Of a stretch of 64,000 nucleotides of DNA, positions 36,786 to 48,766 are shown one piece after another. Source of the stretch: Rosa chinensis. Its lineage: Eukaryota > Streptophyta > Magnoliopsida > Rosales > Rosaceae. The notes under the pieces are model-generated. The model did no database searches. It was not told where the DNA came from and saw nothing but the letters and a program-made list of their open reading frames with translations. The stretch is from positions 2,108,001-2,172,000 of the forward strand of contig NC_037091.1 of NCBI RefSeq assembly GCF_002994745.2. Reading direction: 5' to 3'. Positions within the stretch are counted from its first letter, which is position 1, and every line of letters starts with the position of its first letter. The translations under genes were made by a program, and so were the position numbers.

Positions 36786-37885
36786 TGGAAAAGACAAACA
36801 AATTGCATGATATCAATCACCTAGCAACATAGTAACAAAATGAAAGCAGAGAAAAAGAACCAGAATACAAACTTTAACAATGGATCATATCAACCAAGTT
36901 GTATGAACTAATTTGCATGTCCTAGCTAGCTGATTACCACCATTATTCTCCTAAAACAAAGGAATCAATTGAGGGCGGCTACAAACAATTTTGATACCAT
37001 TATTTCACGTAGCCAATCTCAGGCTTCTACCAGATCCAAAGCACCGTGCTACTAATAGCTAATAGCCATTATAGGATTATTATTTTATCAGAGGAGTTTG
37101 TAGACGGTAGACAGGTAAGTTTTAGTTGCTGATAGCCATTAGTTTGCTTGAAAGAATCTTCATGATCATATGCTTCTGCATTTTCTCATATCACGTGCTA
37201 GCATCAATGCCTCAACTCCAAGGAAAAGATAGAAAAGCCAAGAAGGATGATTTGCTTGCCCGTGCACAGGCCAATTACAAGCCAACCAACAGCTTCACCA
37301 CCATTGTCTATATAAAAAAAAAAAAAACAATTTGTTGTAAATTTGGCTTGTAGCTGCTCCTCTACCTCCTAAAATCAAACGATCACAGAAAAATGAACTA
37401 TTAATCAATCCTATTTTCTCAAACTAAGCCATTCTCTTTGGTTTTATGTAAAGTGCGAAAATCCTCTAATCCATCCATTCCAACTTCCGTTACGAATTCA
37501 TAGAGGAGAAGTGGAGAAGGAAAAAGCACTCAGATTCGCTAGAGCTAACCCAAACCATTGTTTGAGGCTTCATAGAAAACAATGCGCAGCGAGGCCTGCG
37601 TTTGCGTAATACACTAGTCGTCGTCGTCGTCCCACCAAAGAAAGCTTTGGAATTCACCTGTAAATGACAAGCAGAAGGAACAAGATTACTTCTTTAGTCC
37701 TTCGGGTTTGAAGAAAATTGCACCGAGATTGAAGTCGCAGCAGATGGATATTCCAGAAAGAAAGGAAACAAAGAGAGAGAGAGAGAGATACATGGAGTGC
37801 CATTATGTTCCCTTCCGAATTTAGTCTCATAGCTTAAGGATGAATTTAATTTTCTTTAGTCTCATTACCCCTGAAGTATGGCTCA
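36786..37885. other. Intergenic with short exon-like pieces
   Basis: Mostly duplicated flank (matches 27130-27550). The stretch 37380-37700 is not seen elsewhere in the window; its minus strand holds a (GAC)n-like codon run (TTTTT) before LRKRRPRCALFS, possibly a transit-peptide-like fragment. The ORF at 37126-37353 ends in a poly-A run and has no known domain. Confidence 0.35.
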
Positions 37886-37889
37886 ATGA

Positions 37890-38060
37890 TAATGGAGGCA
37901 TACATCGAATTGGGTTTAATCACGCCAACCACCATCTCCTTTGACATAACGACAAATCAAACTACTCCGCGACAGTCTTTCTCTCAAGCATTTCATCAAA
38001 CACCTTCCGGGCATGATCCAAGTGCCCATTTCGGCGCATGTGCTTATGACAGAGGCCTTT
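37890..38060 (-). pseudogene. PPR-C: small PPR fragment
   Basis: On the minus strand it reads GHLDHARKVFDEMLERKTV, matching DLDYAWKVFDEILERNTV of PPR-A, then breaks. Its plus-side flank (38220-39380) matches the PPR-A 5' flank at 17940-18660 in order, so it is what remains of a third PPR copy after a deletion that removed nearly the whole gene. Confidence 0.7.
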
Positions 38061-39724
38061 CTCAGTGATGTGAACAGTGAAGTTGCTACTGTTTTATGAG
38101 TTAGAGGGGAATGAGAAGAAAGTTGAGGTGGAGATCCAGTACTCCTATCGATCGGTCAGCCCAAAATGACATTTTTAACCTTTTAAGTGGCTCTAATGAA
38201 TACTTTAAGTACAGCATGATACGAATCATACTACTAAAGATCGTCTCTTTATCGTGAGTTGCACCCCAGAATGTTACGGTGTAAGAAAAGCCTCGACAAG
38301 CATTCTTCACGGAGAATTAGAACAAAGAACAACATACGCTGTGACTGGACAGACTGAAATCTTATGCTGTTTCAATAGGGTAGAGGAATATACTGCAGCA
38401 AAACTTGCTGAAATCTGTAGTGGTAGATTATGAACGGTACTATGACGTCTTGGAGAAAAATCATCCAACTAAATCAGTATAATCGAATGCCACGCCAGCT
38501 TTCTACTAATTCTGTATGTCCTATAGTGAAACAATACTTGACGGATATAAAGGCATCTTATCCGCCCGTTGGCTTCGTTTCAATAAGTTAGAGGAATATA
38601 CTGCGGCAAAACTTGAGATGAGGTTGACTTTGTACTATTTGGAAAGTAATTACAACATGCATATGCATCCTTGATCCAAAGGAAAGAAATCTGGACATGT
38701 GGTTGCACAGTAGTCTGACTACTCCAAAGAAATTCCAGATTGTGTCATGACTCTAAAGTCTAAATTACAGTTGCAGACAGTGAAACTGAGGTTTAATGTA
38801 GAAATCAGATGTTCAGAACCTCATCTCAAGAGAACCATATTACAAACCAGGAATATTTGTTGAGTGTTTTAGTATCCTCTCAGCATCTTCTATTCTATAA
38901 ACTCATCTTCACGACATTCAAAAGTAAACTTGGCATTGATCTTCTGACACCTGTGCGATATCATATAAAGACATGTTAGTTAGAGATACAAAGACTTCAA
39001 CAAGAATGCCAGTGTGTGTGTGTGTGTTCTAACTTCGGCCCTACTATTACTTCTGCAAAAAGGCGCGCACTCAATTTTTGTTCCTTCCTTTTTTTTAAGT
39101 TTCAAATACTTCTAATCCGTGAAGTGTACTCAAAATTATGCCACAAGGGTACGATCAAGAAAAATTCTTTTGTGTATAGAAAGGTACTCCTAGTAAATCT
39201 GCACTACTATCCATAAAAACAATGGTGCCTGACAAAATGCCAGCTTCCTAAATGTCATCTTGTCTTAGAGAAATGCACAAGAAGAAGGACCAAACCTTTT
39301 TGTTAAGATAATATTTCATCCAACAAAATTTTCCTATATTAGCTGCAACAAGATGTTACAGTAACTTTTCCTAAGGCACACCGCGAAGCAAGATATCTGG
39401 CCAAAGCCAGGCTAGAACTTCTGATACAAAAGAAATTGATGTATAGGAGTTCGACAAATCTTTGGCCATACTCATTTATGAATTGTTGAACACTGTAGAA
39501 TAAAATTGAATATGCTTGTGGCCTGTGCTAGGAAGATTTTGCTTAAAGTGATAAATTTCATATTCCATGTGCTCAATCCATGGACCATTTGGATAATGCA
39601 ACATCATGCTCCTTGAACATGATATGTTTTGATCAAATTGTCGACAATAACAAAAAGGCACTTGAGCATAGAATTACTAGGAAAAGAGTACAAGCAAGAG
39701 TACAACTAAGGGGAGATATCATAT

Positions 39725-39840
39725 GCCTTTGCTTCTAGCTTATTTGCTGTCAATTCAAATTCAGCTGGATCAGCATGTACCCCACTTGGCCAGAATATGT
39801 AACCTTTCAGAGTGGAAAGTCTTAAGTCCCCACTTGCAAA
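39725..39840 (-). pseudogene. HMT exon relic (KLEA exon)
   Basis: Copy of the exon at 41690-41790, in the same orientation and with the same flanks; the frame is broken. The flanks 39840-40340 match 41790-42300 in order. Confidence 0.55.
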
Positions 39841-40359
39841 TGGAAAAGCAACCAAAATGAATGATATCAATCAACTAGCAGGAGGCCCAACTAGCAACAT
39901 AGTAAGAAAGTAAAAGAACAGAAAATGAAAAGAAACCAAATGTTAATAATGGGATTATATCGACCAATTTGTAGGGACTACCTTATTTTGCATTTCCTAG
40001 CTAGCTGATACCACCAATATTATTCTCCTATAACAATGGAATCAATTGAGAATCAACAATGAGGAGGACTACAAACAATTTTGATACCATTATTCCCCAT
40101 CATCAGGTAGCCAACCTCAAGCGCCTACTAGATCTAAAGCACCATGCCTTCATTGACTCCATCTGTCCACAAGAAATACTAAGCAACTCATCAAAGGCCT
40201 TTACGTTTTGCTAACTATTATATTATGGAAGTGTTTTTATTATCAGAGAAGTTTGTAGACAGTACACAGGTAAGGTTAGTTAGTAGCAGCCATTAGTTAG
40301 CTTGAAAGAATATTCATGATCATATGCTTCTGCATATTGTCATGCCATGGGCTAGGCCA

Positions 40360-40916
40360 TTTGAATTAGATCTAACATCAGTCAAGAAACAACTACCTTC
40401 AAACTTATGGCTAACTGAATGAAACACATCTTTCGCAATTGTGGTCTTTCCTATTCCATCAGGCTCCCATATGCCTACCATGTTATTTTCCTCGACATCT
40501 AAAAGTCTGATGACATCTTGTCTACAAGAATCTATGCCAATTGGATGTGCAGCTACATGCAACACACATGAAGGCTTTACCATTCAGGCAGACAAGTCCC
40601 CAACAATCGCCTTGATAAATTCAGCTTCGGACCTATAAATTTAATAGGATGTATACGAAATCAAATAAAGTAGAAGACTAATGATTTAAAGCTGCACGTC
40701 TTCAAAAAAATATTTAATTAACTAGCTACTGGGGGGTTGAAAACATATTGGTCTTCCTCGTAAGGCCATCGAGACAAATTTGCTGCATCTAAAAGAGCTT
40801 CCCTCCATTTGTCCATGCTATCCGTGTATTTGCATTGATCAAGTGTGGCAAACGCGTCACTGAAAGCACCTGTTTGGTGTCGTACATGTGAGGGATCCAC
40901 CTTGTAGAAAACAGAT
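40360..40916 (-). pseudogene. TNL4: fragment of a TNL (end of TIR exon, start of NB-ARC)
   Basis: The end of exon 1 (about 40745-40916, reading FYKVDPSHVRHQTGAF and YTDSMDKWREALLDAANLS) and the start of exon 2 (about 40360-40634) are kept with the intron between. The donor is ATATGT where TNL1 and TNL2 have GTATGT. TGA at 40584-40586 replaces a CGA found in TNL3. The P-loop reads EPDGIGKTT instead of GPGGIGKTT. The sequence stops matching after the FLTDVRSN motif, and on the other side joins upstream-type sequence at about 40916. A dead fragment from two deletions. Confidence 0.88.
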
Positions 40917-41399
40917 AATTTTGTTGACTTGGAGAAGAAAGCATTATAATCATATGGTCATCTTATGACTTGGACGACCCTTTTTTCCTTTTTCGCTTTC
41001 TTTACTCGGAGATGACCACTTGGAAGACTTGGAAAGATCCGGGGAAATTATGCACCCTTTCCCAGCGGCACTCTTCTGATGTTTCTATACTTCTTTCCTC
41101 GCTGCAAAATCTGACTATCAGATCCTCTGCATTTGTTGAATCCTTTTACGAACAATAAAGAAAGCCAGCCAACGTACACTGAATGGGAAATAAAAAGCCA
41201 GCCAATGGTGCTGAAGGAGGCCAAAGTTAATTGCTGATTTCTACCTCTTAACTGGAAATAGCATCATCCGACTCTTGTTCTTTCCTAACATAAGTAGAGG
41301 TACTTGCTCCTCTTTCTTAAGGTGCAGTATGGTAACCCCAGATGCCATCCATATATGCTGATTAGTTGATGCAACTAATTGTGCTAATTCCAAATCTTA

Positions 41400-41849
41400 C
41401 TAACCACTATGAACTAAAAGCTTAGAAAAACCAACCTGAGAACAAAGAGGAATACCAAACGTGAAATATCTTGAAATTCTGAGTAGCTCTTGCACTTGGA
41501 AGCTTGAAGTCTGAAGATTCTTTTCAAGTCTCAGCCTCAAATCTCTCCGTCTCTGAAAGAATAATACATCTGAATGTATCTCTGAATGGGATGAGGTACG
41601 GTTGGTGAATAGGAAGTACTCTTTCTCCTTCTCATCAACATTAAGCAGGACATTGTCCAAATCAGGAATGTGACTAGCATATACTTCTGCTTCAAGCTTA
41701 TTTGCAGTCATTTCAAGTTTAGCTGGATCAGCATGTACCCCACTTGGCCAGAATATGTAACCTTTCAGAGTGGAATGTCTATAGTCCCCACTGGAAATGG
41801 AAAAGCAACAAACATGAATGATATCAATCAACTGGCAACATAGTAGCAC
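41400..41849 (-). pseudogene. Chimeric ORF: HMT exon fused to PPR E+ fragment (PPR-D)
   Basis: A single 149-codon open frame contains HADPAKLEMTANKLEAE (HMT KLEA exon, about 41690-41790) followed directly by SHIPDLDNVLLNVDEKEKEY (E+ end of the PPR gene, about 41610-41680; PPR-A has HIPDLDNVLLDVDEEEKEY). The join falls at the HMT exon's former splice donor. The remaining 60 residues are unrelated sequence. It is upstream of the TNL4 fragment, as PPR copies are upstream of the other TNLs. Translation is not shown; the start codon lies in weakly conserved sequence. Confidence 0.6.
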
Positions 41850-42715
41850 AGTGAAAACTAAGAAAATGAACCAAGTATCAATAATGGATCATATCAACCA
41901 ATTTGTATGAAACCATGGACTACCTTAATTTGCATTTACCAGCTAGCTGATACCACCAATGTTCTCTTACAACAATGGAATCAATTGAGGATCAACAATG
42001 TGGAGGACTAAAAAACAGCTTTGAGACCATTATTCCCCATCATCATGCATGTAGCCAATCTCAAGCACCTACCAGATCCAAAGCACCATGCCTTCATTGA
42101 TTCCATCTGTCCACAATAAAAACAAAGCAACTCATAAAAGCCCTTTAGGTTTTGCTAACTATTATATTATGGAAATATTTTTATCAGAGAAGTTTGTAGA
42201 CAGTACGCAGGTAAGGTTAGTTAGTAACAACCATTAGTTGGCTTGAAAGAATCTTCATGATCATATGCTTCTGCATTTTCTAAAAGCATGTGCTAGTATC
42301 ACTGCATTCTTAACGAATCCAAAGATTCATTCATTGTTTCTGTAATATCTGAGTTCTAGCTAGGAGACAGGAAAGTTTAATCACATAATTAAAGTGTGAT
42401 ACAGAGAGTACTTCATACAGAGGGTTTGGAGCATATCTAGAAAGAAACAAAAAAGAGAGAAAGTTCAGAGAGCCATTTTTTTCTCTACTGATCGATTTAA
42501 TCGCATAGTTTAAAGATTAATGTCATTGTCCTCTCTTTTTCTGATATTCACAGTTTCAGAGTATTAAAATCAATGTCAATGCCTTGTGTACTGTTGCCAC
42601 TATTTACTCAAAATAATGCATAGACCATAATCATTTAAGACTGCAAATGCATATATGAATTTGAACTAACCTATGTAGTGCTTATAATGTAACTGATTTC
42701 AGAATTCGAATATTG

Positions 42716-42822
42716 GGTATCCCCATCCCCATCACCTTAATTATTTCCCCGAATTTTTCCCCATTAGGGTCGAATACCGGATGGGTACCCTACCCGATGT
42801 GGATTATTGCCATCCCTAGTGA
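42716..42822. mobile_element. Possible hAT-like transposon terminus
   Basis: The stretch contains GGTACCCTACCCGATGTGG and ends TTGCCATCCCTAG; the complementary form, starting with a GGGATGGCAA word and followed by GGGTACC words, is common at ends of plant non-autonomous elements. Only one end is recognised. Confidence 0.3.
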
Positions 42823-43239
42823 TCAAGTTGTTTAAATATGTAACCAGCCATATACAATGGAATAATTATCCAACAATCATAGAAAGCTCCTCTGTTCAAA
42901 AACAAAACACCTCCTCTGTTTTAACTACTCAACCATCTCCTCTGTTTCTAGTCCTAGCTCACCTTAACAACCTACACCTTGTCCTAAATTTCAAAGACCT
43001 AAACACTAATCACCTTTGTCGTCTAAAAACCTTCAAGTTTATGTTGAGCAACTTATGAAAATGAGAGCTATCCTTTCAATGTTCCATTTGCCTTATTAAT
43101 CTGAGGTTTCTAAATATAGGATTACTCTGAAACTTTATGCTTTCTCTAAGTTACAAAACTTGGAAAACGAAATGACATAAGTCTAAGAGGTAATGCATAT
43201 TAATACTTACACATTGTTTAGTTCTAGTGAATAGAAAAA

Positions 43240-43360
43240 CTTGTTGGAGAGATCCTGATCTTGCAGCAGCCTCTAAAGGGCCTCATGTCACTTGCTAATA
43301 CTCCGAAAACTCTTGTCAGTCATCCCACTTGATCTCTGAAATGGAATACAAGCAGTCAGC
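43240..43360 (-). pseudogene. HMT last-exon relic
   Basis: Minus-strand copy of the worn last exon (acceptor near 43345), matching 33120-33245, 56560-56690 and 61905-62070. It is frame-broken and lacks the GGCC motif. The region 43360-43740 joins it to the TNL3 3' flank. Confidence 0.55.
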
Positions 43361-43899
43361 TGTAGTTTTCCAACAGAAACATTAGAAATCAAAATTGGCA
43401 TTAGTGATGGAAACCTTAATTTGACACCGATGTTGTTTCCTGATTTAACCAAGTACTTTTGCTCCTGTTTCTTAAGGCGCAAGTAAACCTTGTAAATGGT
43501 GAGTTCAGATTAATATGATATGCTGATTAATTGATGCAGTTTACTCAATTCCGAATTTTGTAACTGCCTAGCAAAACATCAAATCTGCAGAACTTAAGAA
43601 CAGAGAGGAAAGCCAAACCTGAAAATAGTTGAAATCTTGATCAGGTTCTCACAGTTTGAAGCTCGAAGTAAAATAAATAGCAGTTGGATTGTCAAGTTTT
43701 GGCTTCAAACCCATCTGTCTCTGAAAGAACATATCTAAATGCATGGCATTATTGTTGGAACTCTGGAGTGGCTGGTGAGGTAGGATCAAGATTCGCTAGA
43801 GTCAACTGTGAAATGGAAAAAAGATCAAGAGTTGCTTGCCAATCAGAAGTCTGGAAGATTTGATCCGGTGGACTCCACCATATATCTGAGGAATCATTC

Positions 43900-46800
43900 C
43901 TATTGGTTGCTCCTCCTGCTCTTGTTGATGGTGATAATCGCCGCCACTCTCGGTGGTTGGCATACGAGGTGAACCCCACAGCTTTTGATTTGAGCGGAGG
44001 AGTAAAATTCAACTTGACACTGATAAGTTAGCCCCCAACCCTCTTGATCCACCTTTCCCTTTATTTCATCAGATAATGGAATATAAGTTAGCCACATATG
44101 GTCTGCCGTCGGATAGAGCCAATTGGAACGGCGCCAACTGGGCAACTTGGCACACCGATGTATGAATACCCCATTGATGGAAATATCAACTCCATCGCGA
44201 ATCATAAAACTACGTCTTTCCAGAACAGAACAAACAGCCAGTCCTATGTTCTCCCAATTCAATTTGCTAGGGATTTCAAAAGAAATTGCACATGTACTGG
44301 ATGGACCTTTTTCATTAGCAGCAACCTCCTTCGAACAGTGGAACCACTTCGGAACCTCACTATCGGGTAATACAAGACCAAACCGGGTATTGTGCTGCAA
44401 TAAAAATGTCAACTACGTCAATACCGCACGTATTCTTTCAGCAATAGGAATTCAGGTGAGATACCCCTCAAATGTAGGCGGGTCTCACCCCATATCTATT
44501 AATAAGGTGTATGCATCATGTCATAAAACAAAACGAGAGAGAGAGAGAATAAACAGACCTGATTATTCAGCAAAATATTTTCCATCATGTCATAGCACAG
44601 ACTGTAACTAAATCTATGGCAATTCCACAAGTTCATCTCTAGCATTTTCAAAGACTTGGGCAATATCAAGAATCTCTCCAGTGATTCGCAATCCCTTGCA
44701 TTTACCTTGAGTATATTTGGTGGCAGCTCTGGAATCTCTCGAAGTCTCTTGCAACAATACAAGTCAATCCTTGGCAAGTTGACAAATTTGCCAAGTGCAG
44801 GAACACTGACAAAATTGTTACTTGAGAGATCAAGTTCGGTTAATGTTTCCAAGCAACCAAGACTCCCAATGAAATCAGCAGTTGATAAATTACATCTGTT
44901 GATTCTCAGTGCACGGAGCTTGGGAAGCGCTAATGAACGACTGTCATGATCATATGAAATGCTTGCTTTTGTTGGAAATGTAATGAGATTTGAGCATCCA
45001 CTCACATCTAGGATCTCTAGATTTTGTAACTCATATATGCTGCATGGTATTGTTGTAAGATTTTTACAATCTGCTAGATTCAACTCATTAAGCCCCATGA
45101 GATTTCCAATTGATGAATGCAATTCTTTAATGCTAGTGTGTGATAGGTTCAACTTTTTAAAGGAATCCATCTTTCCAATAATTTTTGGAAATTCCTCTAG
45201 CCTACAACAATCACTAAGATCCATAGCAATGAGAGATTTCAAGCTAATTTCGGTTGGCAACTTAACAAGTTTATAGCAGCCTTCAAGACTCAAGGTCACA
45301 AGCTTATCTAGGAATCCAACGGACTGATGAACCACAACTAAACTTTCACAACCATATAAATTCAGCTCTTTCAAGTTGGGTATTCCGGTGAAGTTCGGGA
45401 GTTCTGTTAGAGATTTACAACATCTTAAGTCCATAGATGTTAGAATTGGAAAATTCTGTGCGGCAAGGAAAAAAAGAAAAGATCAACCAATCTGAAGCAC
45501 TAGTAATTTGCAACATTATTAATTATATAAAAAAATAAAAGAAAAACTTTCTTGAAATAAAAATAGATTATTAGATTAAAGTACCTTCAGTCCCTCCCAT
45601 AATCGTCTGATAAAACGGCTGTATGGAATATGGAGCGCAACAAGTTTCCTTGGATGAAAATTTGAAGGAAATGATTGTATCGGACATCCGGACCAATTAA
45701 GCCACCTCAACTCATTGGATAGATAATCGATATTCCCAGAATAGTGTGCAAAATAATCGCTAACAAAGTATCTAAGATTTTTCATCTCTGAAAAGCTTTT
45801 AGCATTCAAACATATCGTTTTTCCTAGCTGCCCCTCTACTTCGATGCCTTTTATTTTCTTTGTTCCCTGCAAAATGAAAGAAAGCAATTATTGTTAACAT
45901 ATATAGCAATTTGAAAGCACAAGCTAGTAAATATGTGTTTCAAAATCTCCTAGCTTCAAGATCTCAAAAAGAAATTTTAGTTACTAGATTAGATACTTAC
46001 TATATTATCTGTTAAAACATGGTCGGCATCATCATAATTCCACAATCTACTCCTTCCGCCAGATTCACCCTCTTGACGCACTATTTCTTTACCCATTTCT
46101 TCTATCAAGTCATGCATCCAAATCCTACCACCCTTGAAAGTCTCATAGTCAATTCTAATTAAGGCCTTTTGTTTGAGTTGTGCAATACCAGTCAATGATT
46201 TGAGGTCGTAGCAAGCTTCTAGTATTGGTTTCACATTGTCTACATACTTGCCCTTAAAGAAACAAGCGATATCAAGAAAATATCCTTTTAAATCTACTCC
46301 CAGAGCATCATAACTTATTTTGAGAACGTTTATTATCTCTATGTGTGGATCTTCTCCTTTACAACCATCTAATGTAGCTTCCCACTCATCCTTGCTTTTA
46401 CAAAATAGATAAGAGCCTAAAACTATCAAAGCTAATGGAAGGCCCTGGGCATAGTGTACAACACGTTGTGCAAGTTCCATATAATCACCTGGAGGATCAT
46501 TTCTTTTGAATGCATTCAAACTAAACAAATTCAAAGCTTGACGATCATTTAACATCTTGACCTCATATACTTCATCAACTTGATGGGCAATTAGCCAACG
46601 TTTATCTCTTGTTGTTATGAGAATTCTACTGCCAGGCCCAAAACAATCATGGGATGGAACTAAATTATGTAATTGGCTAGAATGACTCACGTCATCAAGC
46701 ACTAAAAGAACTTTTTTTTTTTGCATCCCTGTCTTTATAAAATTGACTCCTTGATCAACATTGCACACCTTCAAAGTTGAGTCCCTGAAAATATCGAACA

Positions 46801-47710
46801 AAAGTCTCTCTTGTAGTGGGGCTAGGCCATTTGATCTAACATCTTCCAAGAAACAGCTACCTTCAAACTTATGGCGAATTGAATTAAACACAGCTTTCGC
46901 AATTGTAGTCTTTCCTATTCCACCGGGCCCCCATATGCCTACCATGCAAACAATATTTTCCTTGGCATGTAAAAGTTTGTTGACGTCTTGTCTACAAGAC
47001 TCTATTCCAATTGGATGTGTAGCTATTTGCAACATACATGAAGGGTTTACTACTCGGGCGGACAACTCCCCAACAATCTTCCTGATAAATTTACCCTCAT
47101 ACCTATGAATTTAAAAGCATATATACAAAATCAAATACTTCAAGAATATATATATAATTAAATAGCTAGTGGAGGGGTTAAAGATATACTCGCCATCCTT
47201 GAAAGGCCATCCAGACAAATCTGTTGCTTCCTTAAGAGCTGCCTTCCATTTGTCCATGTTATCCTTGTATTTGTATTGATCAAGCGTAGCAAATGCCTCA
47301 CCGAAAGCACCTCTTTGGTGTCGGACATCTGAGGGATCCACCTTGTAGAAAATCGGTCTAACCTCGTGTCCTCTTGATTTTCTGCATTCAAGTATCTTGA
47401 CCAGTTCATCTAGGCACCACCTTGAGGAAGCATAGTTTTGAGAGAAGATAATGATTGAAACTCTGGACTCCTCAATTGCTTTAAGGAGCTCTTGTGATAT
47501 GTCCTCTCCTCTGCTAAGCTTATCATCTCTAAAGGTCTCAATTCCCTTCTGACACAAAGCAGTGTGCAAATGATCTGTAAAATTAAAGCGTGTATCCTCG
47601 CCTCGAAAACTCAAAAACACCTCGTATGTGTAATGATTTCGGTGATCAGTAGAAGAATGTGGGAGAGAAGAAGATGAAGAACTGGCTGCTTCATTGGTCA
47701 GAGAAGCCAT
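43900..47710 (-). CDS. TNL3: TIR-NB-ARC-LRR-C-JID immune receptor, intact
   Basis: Five exons join in phase: 47190-47710, 46001-47102, 45585-45866, 44559-45455 and 43900-44394, giving 1098 residues. The start MASLTNEAASS is shared with TNL2. TIR (about residues 30-170) keeps FLSFRGEDTR and the WCLDEL glutamate that cleaves NAD in this family. NB-ARC (about 190-520) has GPGGIGKTT, VLLVLDDVS, SRILITTRD, GLPLAL, FLDIACFFKG and WMHDLIEEMG. LRRs fill exons 3-4. The last exon is a C-JID (post-LRR) domain, with VPKWFHCS and CGVHLVC. Such receptors bind effectors through LRR and C-JID, oligomerise and signal through EDS1. All sites are plausible and no stop or shift is seen. Upstream lie a 62-bp repeat array and a CACTA element. 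The closest known style is TMV resistance protein N-like; specificity cannot be told. Confidence 0.93.
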
Positions 47711-48519
47711 ATTTTGCTTTTCGTTCTTTGGTTTGCTCGATCAATTGAATGTTGCATTCCTAGAGTGCTTTTGCATTGTAGGTCTCAACTGTCCAATTAT
47801 ATAGTTAATTCCCAATCGATAGAAAAAAAAAAGTATAAACTCACTAGGCGCACTTGCAAAGTATAGTTAATTTTATGCTTTCACTTTTTCTTTTTGACAT
47901 GGACATGGATTCTTGGAAGAATCCCTTTTTCTTTTTCTTTTAGTACTGGTGATGACTTAGAAGACTTGGAAATTCATTACTTAGATGCTTGATGGAACCG
48001 AAAGTTTTCAGATGGAACAAGAAAATTGTGTATTCTCTATGGTAGAGATTGCATGCATTTAAAATCATTTGACAGTCTTAAGGGCACAGTCGGTTGATTT
48101 TTAAGGCTGTATTTTATGCAATCCGAAAAGGAAAAGGAAAAGGAAAAGGAAAAGACCTATTTTAAGGACCGCTCCTCTTGGAGTATTTACAGCCCCAGTT
48201 TTGTATTCGGTTGATAATAAATGAATTATCTGAAGAGAAAATGTAGTTTTTAGTTGTGTCGTATATTCTCAGTGCCTTTTTTTTTTTTTTTTTAAAATGG
48301 GGTTGGTGTGGCTGCCCTCAAGCCTTGAAGAATGCAAAAGGGGGATTTAGAGCCTGAACCCCATATTACAATATGTTAATGTCTGAGATGCCGCGGTAGC
48401 GGAACCTTGTTAATGCTGGTCCAAGCTCGGACCGTTATTGATGGAGTCGTAGCGTTAGCGACACTTGTCAAGTAAAATACAAAGGGGCGTCAGAGGAAGA
48501 CCGCGGTTGGCAGAGACCT
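47711..48519. other. TNL3 upstream region
   Basis: Non-coding. It includes a GGAAAA microsatellite at about 48126-48154 and a poly-T run at about 48280-48293, beyond which 48295-48510 is GC-richer, unlike the other TNL upstream regions, and may be inserted DNA. A single diverged copy of the TNL1 90-bp unit lies near 48030-48080. Confidence 0.5.
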
Positions 48520-48766
48520 CGTTTTGAGAATTCTGGTAGTGAGGAGTTCCGTTAGCGGTGTTTTGCTTAGCGGAGAATTTCTCCTGTGCCGGATTCTGGA
48601 AGTGAGAAATTCCGCTAGCGGTGTGTCGCTTGGAGGAGAATTTCTCTTTTGCAAAATTTGACAAAGAGACGTTCCGCAAGCGGTGTGTCGCGTAGTGGAG
48701 ACTTTGTCCTTCTGGAGATTTTGAAAGTGAGAAACTCCACTAGCGGTGTTTCGCTTAGCGGAGAAT
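48520..48766. repeat. 62-bp tandem array, left part
   Basis: The word GCGGTG of each unit falls at 48555, 48618, 48680 and 48743, a period of 62-63 bp. Units contain CCGCTAGCGG (a perfect 10-bp palindrome in the second unit) and GCTTAGCGGAGAA. The array is interrupted at 48766 by the CACTA element and resumes at 55626. Confidence 0.88.
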
